64,000 nucleotides of DNA, taken from Streptomyces peucetius. GTDB lineage: Bacteria > Actinomycetota > Actinomycetes > Streptomycetales > Streptomycetaceae. Below are positions 15,771 through 23,989 of the stretch, piece after piece. The notes below the pieces were generated by a model that was not told the origin of the DNA, searched no databases, and saw only the letters and a list, made by a program, of their open reading frames with translations. The stretch is taken from the NCBI RefSeq assembly GCF_025854275.1, contig NZ_CP107567.1:6448001-6512000 (forward strand), read 5' to 3'. The first letter of the stretch is position 1; every line of letters begins with the position of its first letter. A program made the translations under genes and the position numbers.

Positions 15771-16955
15771 TTGAGTCACAGGCGAATACCCAGGCGAAAG
15801 GCCGTGCTTGCAGGAGCGGGGGCGGTGGGCATCGCCGCGGCAGCCGTGCTGCTGCCCCACGCCAACGCATCGCAGTCCGGCTCCGGTTCCGAGCCGACGG
15901 CCGAAGCGAGAACGCTGAGCGCCGCTGCGGCCCAGGACCTGGTCTCGCAGCTCGGCCCCGAACTCGGTGACGCGTATGCGGGTGCGTACTACGACGCACA
16001 GAAGCAGCAGGTCATCGTCAACGTCAGCGGCGACAGCAACAGTGCGGTGGTTCAGGTCAACGAGGCCGGCGCCGTCGCGCGGCCCGTCGAGAACAGCATG
16101 CGCGAGCTGAAGTCCGCGGCGGACACGCTGGCCCGTGAAGCCACCGTCCCGGGCACGGCCTGGGCCGTCGACCCGAGGACCAACCGGCTGACGGTCACCG
16201 CGGACCGCACGGTCGACGGCGACAACTGGAGTCGGCTGGCGTCCGCCGTCACGTCGCTGGGCGCCGGCATGGCACGAGTTCAGAAGACGGCGGGCGAGTT
16301 CCGGCCCTTCCTGGAGGGCGGCGACGCCATCTTCGGCGGCGGCTCGCGCTGTTCCCTCGGCTTCAACGTCACCACCGGCGACGGGCAGCCCGGCTTCCTC
16401 ACCGCCGGACACTGCGGCGTCGCCGACGACCAGTGGTCCGAGGAGCCGAACGGCGCCCCGATCGGTACGGTCCGGGCGGCGACCTTCCCCGGCGAGGGCG
16501 ACTTCGCGCTCGTCACGTACGACGACCCCGCCACCGAGGCACCCGGCACGGTCGACCTCGGCAACGGCCAGACCCTGGACATCGTGGGCGCCGACAACGC
16601 GGCGGTCGGCCAGGAGGTGTTCCGCATGGGCAGCACCACCGGTCTGAACAGCGGCCGGGTCACCGGTCTGAACGCCACCGTGAACTATCCGGAAGGCACC
16701 GTCACGGGCCTGATCCAGACCGATGTGTGCGCGGAGCCGGGCGACAGCGGCGGTGCCCTGTTCACCCGTGACGGCAGCGCGATCGGTCTGACCTCGGGCG
16801 GCAGCGGCGACTGCACGTCGGGCGGCGAGACGTTCTTCCAGCCGGTGACCACGGCACTGGCGTCGGTCGGTGCGCAGATCGGCGCGGGCGACGGCGGCGG
16901 CCGGAACGAAGACCAGGGCCAGGGCCAGGACCAGGGCGGCTTCGACGGCAGCTGA
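15771..16955 (+). CDS. Secreted S1 family serine protease (streptogrisin-like)
   Basis: A 394-residue preproprotein with a TTG start at 15771, supported by an AGGAGG near 15758-15763. A basic N-terminus (HRRIPRRK) and hydrophobic core form the signal peptide. Residues about 45-185 are the alpha-lytic-type prodomain. The mature chymotrypsin-fold part begins near residue 187 and carries H214 (TAGHCG), D244 (GDFALV) and S326 (GDSGG), with paired cysteines. A short Gln/Asp/Gly-rich tail (DQGQGQDQGG) ends the protein. It should be an extracellular protease; the prodomain acts as a folding chaperone in the family. A strong hairpin follows. Confidence 0.92.
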   Translation: MSHRRIPRRKAVLAGAGAVGIAAAAVLLPHANASQSGSGSEPTAEARTLSAAAAQDLVSQLGPELGDAYAGAYYDAQKQQVIVNVSGDSNSAVVQVNEAGAVARPVENSMRELKSAADTLAREATVPGTAWAVDPRTNRLTVTADRTVDGDNWSRLASAVTSLGAGMARVQKTAGEFRPFLEGGDAIFGGGSRCSLGFNVTTGDGQPGFLTAGHCGVADDQWSEEPNGAPIGTVRAATFPGEGDFALVTYDDPATEAPGTVDLGNGQTLDIVGADNAAVGQEVFRMGSTTGLNSGRVTGLNATVNYPEGTVTGLIQTDVCAEPGDSGGALFTRDGSAIGLTSGGSGDCTSGGETFFQPVTTALASVGAQIGAGDGGGRNEDQGQGQDQGGFDGS

Positions 16956-16977
16956 GTCGCATCCCTTCCCCCACGCA

Positions 16978-17011
16978 TCCGGGGGCGTGCGGCCCCCCGC
17001 ACGCCCCCGGA
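16978..17011. terminator. Bidirectional terminator between protease and ABC permease genes
   Basis: Perfect 15-bp arms TCCGGGGGCGTGCGG (16978-16992) and CCGCACGCCCCCGGA (16997-17011) with a 4-base loop lie between two convergent genes. Either strand could form the hairpin, so it can serve both. Confidence 0.8.
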
Positions 17012-17018
17012 CGCGTGT

Positions 17019-19349
17019 TCAGAGCGTCTCGCTCAGCGAATCCGCCAGCCGCCGCCGCGCCGTCCGCGTCGCCGGCAGCGAGGCCGCAGCCACCGCCCCC
17101 ACCACGGCGCCGGCCACGACGCCCACCAGCACGGGCCACGGCGGCAGATGGGCGATCCCCGCTCCCATTCCGCTCGAGCTGCCCTGGACGTCCACCAGCC
17201 ACATCCCGGAGAGCGCGCCGAGCGCCGTCCCCGCCACGGCAGCCACCAGCGCCGTCAGCCCGGCGCCGATCACGATGACCGAGCCGATCTGGCGGGGCGT
17301 CAGCCCGATCGCCTTCAGCGCGAGCAGGTCCCGGCCCCGGTCGCGCACCCCGGTGCCGATCAGCGTCAGCAGCTCGGTCAGCCCGATCAGGGCCAGTACG
17401 GCGATCAGGGCCGCGATCACTCCGCGCGCCGGTTCCAGCCGGTCCGCGGGGTTGGGTGTCTCACGGATCTCCAGCGTGCCGCCCGCCGCCTCGTCGAGCG
17501 CGGTCCGTACCGCCCGCGGGTCCGAGCCCTCGGCCAGGACCAGGGCGTGGAAGTCGGGCCGCAGCCGCGGGTCACGGTCCCTCAGGGCGTCGAGGGTCGT
17601 GGAGACGATCCGTCCGCCGGACTCGGGTTCGACGCTGCGGCCCACGATGTGCAGGATCTGCGGCCGCCCCTCGACCGTCATCCGCACCCAGTCCCCGACC
17701 CGTACGCCCAGCAGATCGAGCAGCCCCTGGCCGGCGACCGCCTCGTCGGCGCCGCGGGCGGCCCGGCCCTCCGCCACCGCCGACGGATACGGGTCCGCCG
17801 CGGTGCCCAGCCCGCGCAGTGTGATGGTGCCGGTCTGTCCGGGGACGAGGGCGGCCATCTCGGCGCCGGGATGGACGGCGGCCACCTCCGGGACCCCGGC
17901 CAGGGTCCGCCGCAGCTCCTCCTCCGTGGGCCCGCCGGGCTGCTGCGCCCGTACGGTCAGTGCCGCGGGCAGCCCCATCTCGGCGGGCCTGCTGCGGAAC
18001 TGGTCCAGCGTGGACCAGGCCACCAGCGCGACCGTGATCAGGACCAGCGGCAGCGCGAGGCGCCCGACGGCGACGGCCGTGCGGCCCCGGCGCGGGAAGG
18101 CCGAGCGCCAGCCGAGTACCAGCGCCGGCGGTACGCGCATACCGAGCGCCCGCCGCCCGAGCGGGGTCATCGGCGCGGCCGACGGCTGTGCGGCGCGGGC
18201 GACGGGAACGGGCGGGACCCGCCCGGCGCGCCAGGCGGCGAGCCCGGTCGCGGCCGCGATCAGCAGGACCGCGCCGCACGGCACGCCGATCATGAGCGCC
18301 GCGTATCCGGGCAGGTCCTGCCAGAGGGCGGCCGCGTCGCCGATCCGGCCCGGTATCCGCGCCCCGAGGAGGGCGATCGCCGCCGTCCCGAGAGCGACGC
18401 CGAGCAGGGCGAACGCCAGATGCTGCACGAGGAAGCCCCGTACGACCTGTCCCGGGGTGAAACCCACGGCCTTGAGCACGGCGATGTCCCGCAGCTGGCC
18501 GCGTACCCGGGCGCCGATCGCCCCGGACGCGGCGAGCGCGGCCGCCAGCAGCGCACCGAGCCCGAAGACGGCGAACAGCTGGCCGAGCAGTCGGTCGTCG
18601 CCGCCGGCCTCGGCACGCGCCTGCTGCCACTTGGTGACCTGGTCGACCCGGTCGGCGCCGAGCAGGGTCACCGCCCGCTGGACCATGAAGTCGGTGTCGC
18701 CGGCGTCGTCCAGCCGCAGCCCCACGCTCCGCCCGGTGTCGCCGGGCGCGACGGCGTCGAGCGTGTCCGGCAGCACCCAGCCGGTGCCCGGCCCGCCGCC
18801 CGGCCGGTAGGTGGGCTCCGCCGCCTCGGCGACGCCGGTCACACGCAGGGTGCGCGGCGTGCCGTCCTGTCCGGTGACCCGTACCGTGTCGCCGGGCTCG
18901 GCCCACAGCGCCCGGGCGACCGAGCTCTCCAGTACGACGGTGCCCGCCGCGCCGCCGCCGTCGGGCGGCGCGAGCCAGCTCCCGGCGGTCAGGAGCGGCC
19001 GTGCCACCTCCGGCGGCCGGGTCTCCGCGGCGCGCAGCGCCACCGCCGCCCGCGCGCCCTGCGATTCGACGGTGGTGGCGGCGGTCCGGAAGGGGCCGGA
19101 GAGCCCGGCGACGCCGTCGAGCCCGGCCAGGGCCGCCGTGTCGGCGCCGGCCCGGGTCTGGAGCCAGATGTGCGCGCCCTGGGACTGGTTGAAGATCCGC
19201 TGCCACGGGTTGGCGGCGTAGCTGAACAACGCGCCCGCGAGCAGCAGCGAGGCGATGACCCCGGCGCTGGCGAGGACGACGAAGAGGGCCTCGCCCCGGT
19301 GTGCGCGGAAGTCGGCGTGCGCCCAGCGCAGAGTGGCCCGCACGGTCAC
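17019..19349 (-). CDS. FtsX-like ABC transporter permease
   Basis: A 776-residue membrane protein. GTG 19349 overlaps the stop of the ATPase gene (GTGA), fixing the start. It has one TM helix at the N-terminus, a large extracytoplasmic domain, then an FtsX-type block (RGQLRDIAVLKAVGFTPGQVVRGF), a second external domain, and a second FtsX block (RGRDLLALKAIGLTPRQIGSV) near the C-terminus. This duplicated MacB/FtsX architecture is usual in Gram-positive export or lipoprotein/antimicrobial-peptide systems. It is the last gene of a PadR-ATPase-permease operon. Substrate unknown. Confidence 0.85.
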   Translation of the reverse strand: MTVRATLRWAHADFRAHRGEALFVVLASAGVIASLLLAGALFSYAANPWQRIFNQSQGAHIWLQTRAGADTAALAGLDGVAGLSGPFRTAATTVESQGARAAVALRAAETRPPEVARPLLTAGSWLAPPDGGGAAGTVVLESSVARALWAEPGDTVRVTGQDGTPRTLRVTGVAEAAEPTYRPGGGPGTGWVLPDTLDAVAPGDTGRSVGLRLDDAGDTDFMVQRAVTLLGADRVDQVTKWQQARAEAGGDDRLLGQLFAVFGLGALLAAALAASGAIGARVRGQLRDIAVLKAVGFTPGQVVRGFLVQHLAFALLGVALGTAAIALLGARIPGRIGDAAALWQDLPGYAALMIGVPCGAVLLIAAATGLAAWRAGRVPPVPVARAAQPSAAPMTPLGRRALGMRVPPALVLGWRSAFPRRGRTAVAVGRLALPLVLITVALVAWSTLDQFRSRPAEMGLPAALTVRAQQPGGPTEEELRRTLAGVPEVAAVHPGAEMAALVPGQTGTITLRGLGTAADPYPSAVAEGRAARGADEAVAGQGLLDLLGVRVGDWVRMTVEGRPQILHIVGRSVEPESGGRIVSTTLDALRDRDPRLRPDFHALVLAEGSDPRAVRTALDEAAGGTLEIRETPNPADRLEPARGVIAALIAVLALIGLTELLTLIGTGVRDRGRDLLALKAIGLTPRQIGSVIVIGAGLTALVAAVAGTALGALSGMWLVDVQGSSSGMGAGIAHLPPWPVLVGVVAGAVVGAVAAASLPATRTARRRLADSLSETL

Positions 19350-20122
19350 TCCTTCAGTTCGAGCACGCCGGACACTCCGCCGCCCGGGCCGCGGCGACCG
19401 GCGCCGAGCTCGGCGTCGTCCGCGATCCGGCCGTCGAAGAAGCTGATGACACGGTCGGCGGCGCTGGCCATCCGGGCGTCGTGGGTGACCATCAGGATCG
19501 TCTGGCCGCGCTGGTGGAAACGGGAGAGCAGCCGGAGCACCTCCCGGGTCCCCTTGCTGTCGAGGCTGCCGGCCGGTTCGTCGGCGAGCAGCAGGGCGGG
19601 GTGGTTGACCAGGGCCCGGGCGAGCGCGACCCGCTGCTGCTCGCCTCCGGAGAGTTCGCCGGGCATGGACTTCTCGCGGCCTTCGAGGCCGAGCTCGGCG
19701 AGGAGTTCGGCGCGGGAGTCGCGGGCGGTCCTGGGGGAGGCGCCGGCGAGCAGCGCGGGCAGTTCGACGTTGTCCGCGACGGTGAGGTTGGAGACCAGGT
19801 TGAAGAACTGGAAGACGACACCGATGCTGCGCCGCCGCAGCACGGCCCAGCGGGCCTCGCGGTACTCGTCGACCCGCCGGCCGTCGATCCACAGCTTCCC
19901 GCTGTCGGGCCGCTGGAGACCGCCGACGAGATGCAGCAGCGTCGACTTGCCCGCGCCGGAGGGCCCGGTGACCGCCACGAATTCGCCGGGCCGCACGGTC
20001 AGGTCCACACCGCGCACGGCGTGCACCGGTGCGCCTTCGCCGTGGTGGGTCTTGGTCAGGCCCTCGGCACGTACGATCGGCGCGCCGCCGGGTGTGCCCG
20101 AAGGCGCTGCGGTGTCGCTCAT
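19346..20122 (-). CDS. ABC transporter ATP-binding protein (MacB/LolD type)
   Basis: A 258-residue ATPase. Walker A is GPSGAGKST (about residues 54-62), the Q-loop lies in VVFQFFNL, the signature is LSGGEQQRVALARAL, Walker B is LLLADEPAGSLD, and the H-loop is VTHD. The sequence matches ATPases paired with FtsX-like permeases. Both ends overlap their neighbours by 4 bases (PadR upstream, permease downstream), so the three form one translationally coupled operon. Confidence 0.92.
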   Translation of the reverse strand: MSDTAAPSGTPGGAPIVRAEGLTKTHHGEGAPVHAVRGVDLTVRPGEFVAVTGPSGAGKSTLLHLVGGLQRPDSGKLWIDGRRVDEYREARWAVLRRRSIGVVFQFFNLVSNLTVADNVELPALLAGASPRTARDSRAELLAELGLEGREKSMPGELSGGEQQRVALARALVNHPALLLADEPAGSLDSKGTREVLRLLSRFHQRGQTILMVTHDARMASAADRVISFFDGRIADDAELGAGRRGPGGGVSGVLELKE

Positions 20123-20625
20123 TCCAGCTCCTCCTGGCAGCGCTCCAGCCAGTCGAGGTCGGCCTGCAGATGCAGCATGGCGCCCTCGATCAGCAGCTGG
20201 GAGATCCTGTTGTCACGGTCCTCCGCGGCGGCCAGTCTGGACAAGTCCCGCATGGTGTTGAGGTACTGCCGCCGCTGTTTGTTGATCAGGACGACCGGGT
20301 CGGCGAGTCCTGACTGCGGTGCGAGCGCGAGCTTCATGAAGAACTCGTCCCGCACCCGGGGCTCGTCCGTGGTCTCCTCGAACCAGGCCTGCACCGCCTC
20401 GCGGCCGGCGTCGGTGAGCCGGTACGTGCGCTTGTTGGGCCGGCCCGACTGCTCGACGTCCTCGCCGTCGATCAGACCGCTCTTCTCCAGCCGGCCGAGG
20501 GTGACGTAGATCTGGCCGACGTTCGGCTGAGGGTACGCGGCGCCGAGGAGCTGTTCAAGGTCCTGCTTCAGCTCGTAGCCGTGCGCGGGACCACGGGTCA
20601 GGAGTGCCAGGAGCGGCAGCCGCAC
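20119..20625 (-). CDS. PadR family transcriptional regulator
   Basis: A 168-residue protein. GTG 20625 is chosen over an upstream GTG (20691) because GGGAGGGGAGCGC directly precedes it and the product begins RLPLLALLTRGPAHGYELK, the normal N-terminus of PadR proteins. The winged HTH continues with VGQIYVTLGRLEKSGLI and PNKRTYRLTDAGREAV; the C-terminal Vir-like helical domain (about 95-168) would dimerise. PadR proteins usually repress an adjacent transporter operon and respond to small phenolic or drug-like ligands, which fits its place as first gene before the ABC pair. Confidence 0.9.
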   Translation of the reverse strand: MRLPLLALLTRGPAHGYELKQDLEQLLGAAYPQPNVGQIYVTLGRLEKSGLIDGEDVEQSGRPNKRTYRLTDAGREAVQAWFEETTDEPRVRDEFFMKLALAPQSGLADPVVLINKQRRQYLNTMRDLSRLAAAEDRDNRISQLLIEGAMLHLQADLDWLERCQEELE

Positions 20626-20726
20626 GCGCTCCCCTCCCTCCCGCTGACGTGGTTTCCTGTTGCCCGGGCCGCGGCGTGTGTTCTGTGGCACTCGCCCCGT
20701 CTGCCTGGACGTCTAGTATCGCCCAT

Positions 20727-20747
20727 GCCTAACGGGTATATATAGGC
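20727..20747. promoter_or_regulatory. AT-rich inverted repeat, candidate PadR operator
   Basis: Arms GCCTA (20727-20731) and TAGGC (20743-20747) flank a TATATATA core, a rare AT-rich stretch in this DNA. It sits between the divergent PadR operon and the solute-binding protein gene, where autoregulation would be expected. Assignment to PadR is inferred from position. Confidence 0.45.
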
Positions 20748-20792
20748 CACGATGCTCGGCAGCGCAGCCGGATCGTGCACTGGGAGGAATCC

Positions 20793-22064
20793 ATGCGGTG
20801 GATGCGTGCCGCGGGTAGAGGACTCCTGGTCGCGGCGGTACTGCTGGTCGGCTACGCCGGTTCCGGCGTCGGTGCCCGGCCCGCCGACCCCCAGGGGCGC
20901 GGGCCCATGACGCTGGTGACGGCGGGCGATCTGACCGACTATCTCTCGCCGCTGCTCGACGACTGGAACAGCGCCCACCCCGACGAGCGGGTGACCCTGG
21001 TCGAACTGCCGGACTCGGCGGACGAGACCCGGGCGCAGATGATCAGCGAGCTGCGCTCCGGCAGCGACCGCTTCGACGTGCTGAACATCGACGTGGCGTG
21101 GACGTCCGAGTTCGCCGCGGCGGGCTGGATCTCCCCGCTGCACCGCGACCGCTTCCCGCTGAAGAGCTTCCTGCGGCCGGTTGTCGACACCGCCACCTTC
21201 GACGGGCGGCTCTACGCGGTCCCGTACGTCACCAACGCCGGCCTGCTCTACTACCGCAAGGACGTCCTCGAGCAGGAGGGTGAGAAGCCGCCGCGGACCT
21301 GGGCCGAGCTGGCCCGCCAGGCCCGTACGATCGCTCCCCGCCACGGCCTCGACGGGTACGCCGGTCAGTTCCTGCCCTACGAAGGGCTGACCGTCAACGT
21401 CGCGGAGGCCGTGCACTCGGCGGGCGGGTCGATCCTGCGGGACGACGGCGAGCGGGTCACCGTGGACTCCGCCGCCGCCAGGGAGGCGCTGACGTTCCTG
21501 GCGGACGGCGTGCGGGAGGGCTGGATCCCCCGGGAGGCGCTCCACTACAAGGAGGAGGAGTCCCGGCAGGCGTTCCAGGACGGCAGGCTGCTCTTCCTCC
21601 GTAACTGGCCGTACGTCTACTCCGACGCGAGCGCCGGGGACTCGAAGGTTGCCGGGAAGTTCGGCGTGGTGCCGCTGCCCGGTCCGGACGGGCCGGGCAC
21701 CAGCGTGCTGGGCGGCTCCAACCTCGCTGTCAGCAGCCACTCCCGCCATCCGGCCTCCGCCGCCGACCTGATCGCCTACCTCACCAGTGAGCGCGTCCAG
21801 CGGCAGGTGCTCACCGAGGGCGCCCTGCCGCCGGTCCGTGCCTCGCTGTACGAGGACCCGGAGCTGGTGCGGGCCCATCCGTATCTGCCGACGCTGCGCC
21901 AGAGCGTGCTGTCGGCGGTGCCGCGTCCCAAGAGCCCGCACTACGACCAGGTGAGCCTGGCGGTGCAGGCGGTGGCGCAGGACGTCATGGCGCTGCGGCA
22001 GACACCCGACGAGGCGGTGGCGCGGCTCGCGCGCGAGCTCGCGGCGATCTCCCGCAGCGGCTGA
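20793..22064 (+). CDS. Extracellular solute-binding protein, orphan
   Basis: A 423-residue protein from ATG 20793, with GGGAGGA at 20782-20788. It has an N-terminal hydrophobic segment but no lipobox cysteine, so it is either released or held by an uncleaved signal. The mature part resembles family-1 sugar-binding proteins: LTLVTAGDLTDYLSPLLDDW-like start, FDVLNIDVAWTSEFAAAGWI, YAVPYVTNAGLLYYRKDVL and GGSNLAVSSHSRHP. No permease or ATPase gene adjoins it: PadR-ABC genes diverge on one side and the alpha-glucosidase operon, which has its own binding protein, lies on the other. It might feed that importer or another. Confidence 0.85.
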   Translation: MRWMRAAGRGLLVAAVLLVGYAGSGVGARPADPQGRGPMTLVTAGDLTDYLSPLLDDWNSAHPDERVTLVELPDSADETRAQMISELRSGSDRFDVLNIDVAWTSEFAAAGWISPLHRDRFPLKSFLRPVVDTATFDGRLYAVPYVTNAGLLYYRKDVLEQEGEKPPRTWAELARQARTIAPRHGLDGYAGQFLPYEGLTVNVAEAVHSAGGSILRDDGERVTVDSAAAREALTFLADGVREGWIPREALHYKEEESRQAFQDGRLLFLRNWPYVYSDASAGDSKVAGKFGVVPLPGPDGPGTSVLGGSNLAVSSHSRHPASAADLIAYLTSERVQRQVLTEGALPPVRASLYEDPELVRAHPYLPTLRQSVLSAVPRPKSPHYDQVSLAVQAVAQDVMALRQTPDEAVARLARELAAISRSG

Positions 22065-22090
22065 CCTCCGGCACCCTGTTCTCCCAAGAG

Positions 22091-22119
22091 GGCTCCTACT
22101 TACATGTTAAGTAGGAGCC
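22091..22119. terminator. Hairpin terminator that shares a 12-mer with the next promoter
   Basis: Perfect 12-bp arms GGCTCCTACTTA (22091-22102) and TAAGTAGGAGCC (22108-22119) with loop CATGT are followed by CTCTCTCTTTT, a good factor-independent terminator for the solute-binding protein gene. The bottom strand contains CTACTTAACATG, which recurs on the top strand at 22205-22216, so the hairpin may also be a protein-binding site. Confidence 0.7.
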
Positions 22120-22184
22120 TCTCTCTTTTGATCCCCGATTATGGGGCAAATCACCCCAGCTTTGCGCAGTTTCCGGACACACCG

Positions 22185-22216
22185 TTGACACCTTCCAGTC
22201 GCTGCTACTTAACATG
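22185..22216 (+). promoter_or_regulatory. Candidate promoter and operator of the alpha-glucoside operon
   Basis: TTGACA at 22185-22190 is a perfect -35 box. The region 18 bases downstream reads TTAACA within CTACTTAACATGCATGCAT (22205-22223). This AT-rich element overlaps the expected -10 and repeats the 12-mer found in the terminator upstream. A repressor bound here would block transcription. The -10 match is poor and the regulator is unknown; no LacI or GntR gene lies in the window. Confidence 0.45.
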
Positions 22217-22279
22217 CATGCATAACAGCGCACCCGATCCGGGGCGCCCTCGCATCCAGCAGAAACAGGTCGACGCGAG

Positions 22280-23962
22280 ATGCTCAGCACGCTTCCGGCC
22301 GCCATCGGCGACCCCTCCCGCTCCGCCACCGCCCCCGACCCCTGGTGGCGCGACGCGGTGATCTACCAGGTCTACGTCCGCAGCTTCCTCGACAGCACCG
22401 GGGACGGCATCGGCGACCTGGCAGGCGTACGGGCCGGGCTTCCCTACCTCAGGAAGCTCGGCGTCGACGGCATCTGGCTCAGCCCCTTCTATCCCTCCCC
22501 GCAGCACGACCACGGCTACGACGTCGCCGACTACACCGGCGTCGACCCCGTCTACGGCGACCTCGCGGAATTCGACCGGCTGGTGGCCGACGCCCGCCGC
22601 CTCGGCCTGAGGCTGCTGCTCGACATCGTCCCCAACCACTGCTCCAGCGAGCACCCGTGGTTCCGCGAGGCCCTCGCCGCCGGCCCCGGCGGCGCCGCAC
22701 GCTCCCGCTTCCACTTCGCACCCGGCCGCGGCCCCGGTGGCGACGAGCCGCCCAACAACTGGCGCGCCATGTTCGGCGGCCCCGCCTGGAGCCGCGTCAC
22801 CGAGCCCGACGGCACCCCCGGAGAGTGGTACCTCCACCTCTTCACCCCTCAGCAGCCGGACCTCAACTGGCGCGACCCGGCCGTGGGCGACGACTTCGAG
22901 CAGGTGCTGCGCTTCTGGCTGGACCGCGGCGTCGACGGCTTCCGCATCGACGTCGCCGCCGGGCTCTTCAAGCACCCCGAGCTGCCCGACTCCGACGACC
23001 CGGACGCCGACGAGCGGGCCCGCGACTCGGTCAACCCCCTGGCCTGGAACCAGCCCGAGGTCCACGACGTGTGGCGCCGCTGGCGCTCGGTGTGCGACGA
23101 GTACGCCGACCGGGACGGCAGGGACCGCCTCCTCGTCGGCGAGGTCTCCGTACCGACCGCACGGGAGCACGCCGAGTACGTCCGCCCCGACGAACTGCAC
23201 CAGGCCTTCTTCTTCGACCTGCTCTCCGCACCCTGGGACGCGGACGCCTTCCGCTCGACGATCGAGACGGCGATACGCGACATCGCCGGCACCGGCTCGA
23301 CCGTCACCTGGGTGCTCAACAACCACGACCAGGTCCGCACCGTCACCCGGTACGCGGGCGAGCCCGGCGTGGAGGGCAGCGGCCTCGGCGCCGCCCGCGC
23401 CCGCGCAGCGGCCCTCCTCATGCTCGCCCTGCCCGGCGCCGCCTACGTCTACCAGGGAGAGGAGCTGGGCCTCCCCGAGGTCCTCGACCTGCCGGACGAG
23501 GTGCTCACCGACCCGATCTTCCACCGCACCGGCAGCCGCAAGCGCATCCGCGACGGCTGCCGCGTCCCGCTGCCCTGGTCCGGCCACGCTTCCCCGTTCG
23601 GCTTCAGCCAGGGCGCGGCCGGGGCCCGGCCGTGGCTTCCGCAGCCCGAGTGGTTCGCGGAACACGCCACCGACCGGGCCCTGGCCGACACCCGCTCCTT
23701 CTGGCACCTCTACCGGGACGGTCTGCAACTGCGCCACAGCCTGCCGCAACTGGGCGAAGGCACCCTGCGCTGGCTGGAATCGCCTCCGCAGGTGCTGGCC
23801 ATGGCCCGCGGCGACGGACTGATCTGCGCCGTCAACTTCGGAACCGAGCCGGTACCCGCCCCCGTGACCGGAACCCCTCTGCTCGCCAGCGGCCCCTGCC
23901 CCGACGGTGTGCTCCCCGGAGCGACCGCCGCCTGGTGGACCGGCGACCACCCCGCCTCGTAA
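22280..23962 (+). CDS. Alpha-glucosidase, glycoside hydrolase family 13
   Basis: A 560-residue enzyme. The start is VIYQVYVRSFLDSTGDGIGD (about residues 27-46), typical of oligo-1,6-glucosidase/alpha-glucosidase GH13. Catalytic residues are visible: nucleophile D224 in GFRIDVA, acid/base E288 in LVGEVS, and D350 in NNHDQ; LLLDIVPNHCS is conserved region I. There is no signal peptide, so it acts in the cytoplasm on sugars brought in by the importer encoded directly downstream. The likely substrates are maltose/isomaltose-type alpha-glucosides; exact specificity cannot be read. Confidence 0.9.
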   Translation: MLSTLPAAIGDPSRSATAPDPWWRDAVIYQVYVRSFLDSTGDGIGDLAGVRAGLPYLRKLGVDGIWLSPFYPSPQHDHGYDVADYTGVDPVYGDLAEFDRLVADARRLGLRLLLDIVPNHCSSEHPWFREALAAGPGGAARSRFHFAPGRGPGGDEPPNNWRAMFGGPAWSRVTEPDGTPGEWYLHLFTPQQPDLNWRDPAVGDDFEQVLRFWLDRGVDGFRIDVAAGLFKHPELPDSDDPDADERARDSVNPLAWNQPEVHDVWRRWRSVCDEYADRDGRDRLLVGEVSVPTAREHAEYVRPDELHQAFFFDLLSAPWDADAFRSTIETAIRDIAGTGSTVTWVLNNHDQVRTVTRYAGEPGVEGSGLGAARARAAALLMLALPGAAYVYQGEELGLPEVLDLPDEVLTDPIFHRTGSRKRIRDGCRVPLPWSGHASPFGFSQGAAGARPWLPQPEWFAEHATDRALADTRSFWHLYRDGLQLRHSLPQLGEGTLRWLESPPQVLAMARGDGLICAVNFGTEPVPAPVTGTPLLASGPCPDGVLPGATAAWWTGDHPAS

Positions 23963-23989
23963 AACACCCACCCCGGAAGGACCCTCACC

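Noticed and set aside
16870..20261. Long plus-strand open frames opposite the ABC permease and ATPase genes
   Set aside because: They are Ser/Arg/Pro-rich shadow frames. The minus strand has Walker motifs and TM segments and the coupled overlaps.
20626..20691. Upstream GTG start for PadR at 20691
   Set aside because: The 22 extra residues are not PadR-like, and a strong GGGAGGGGAG sits just before GTG 20625.
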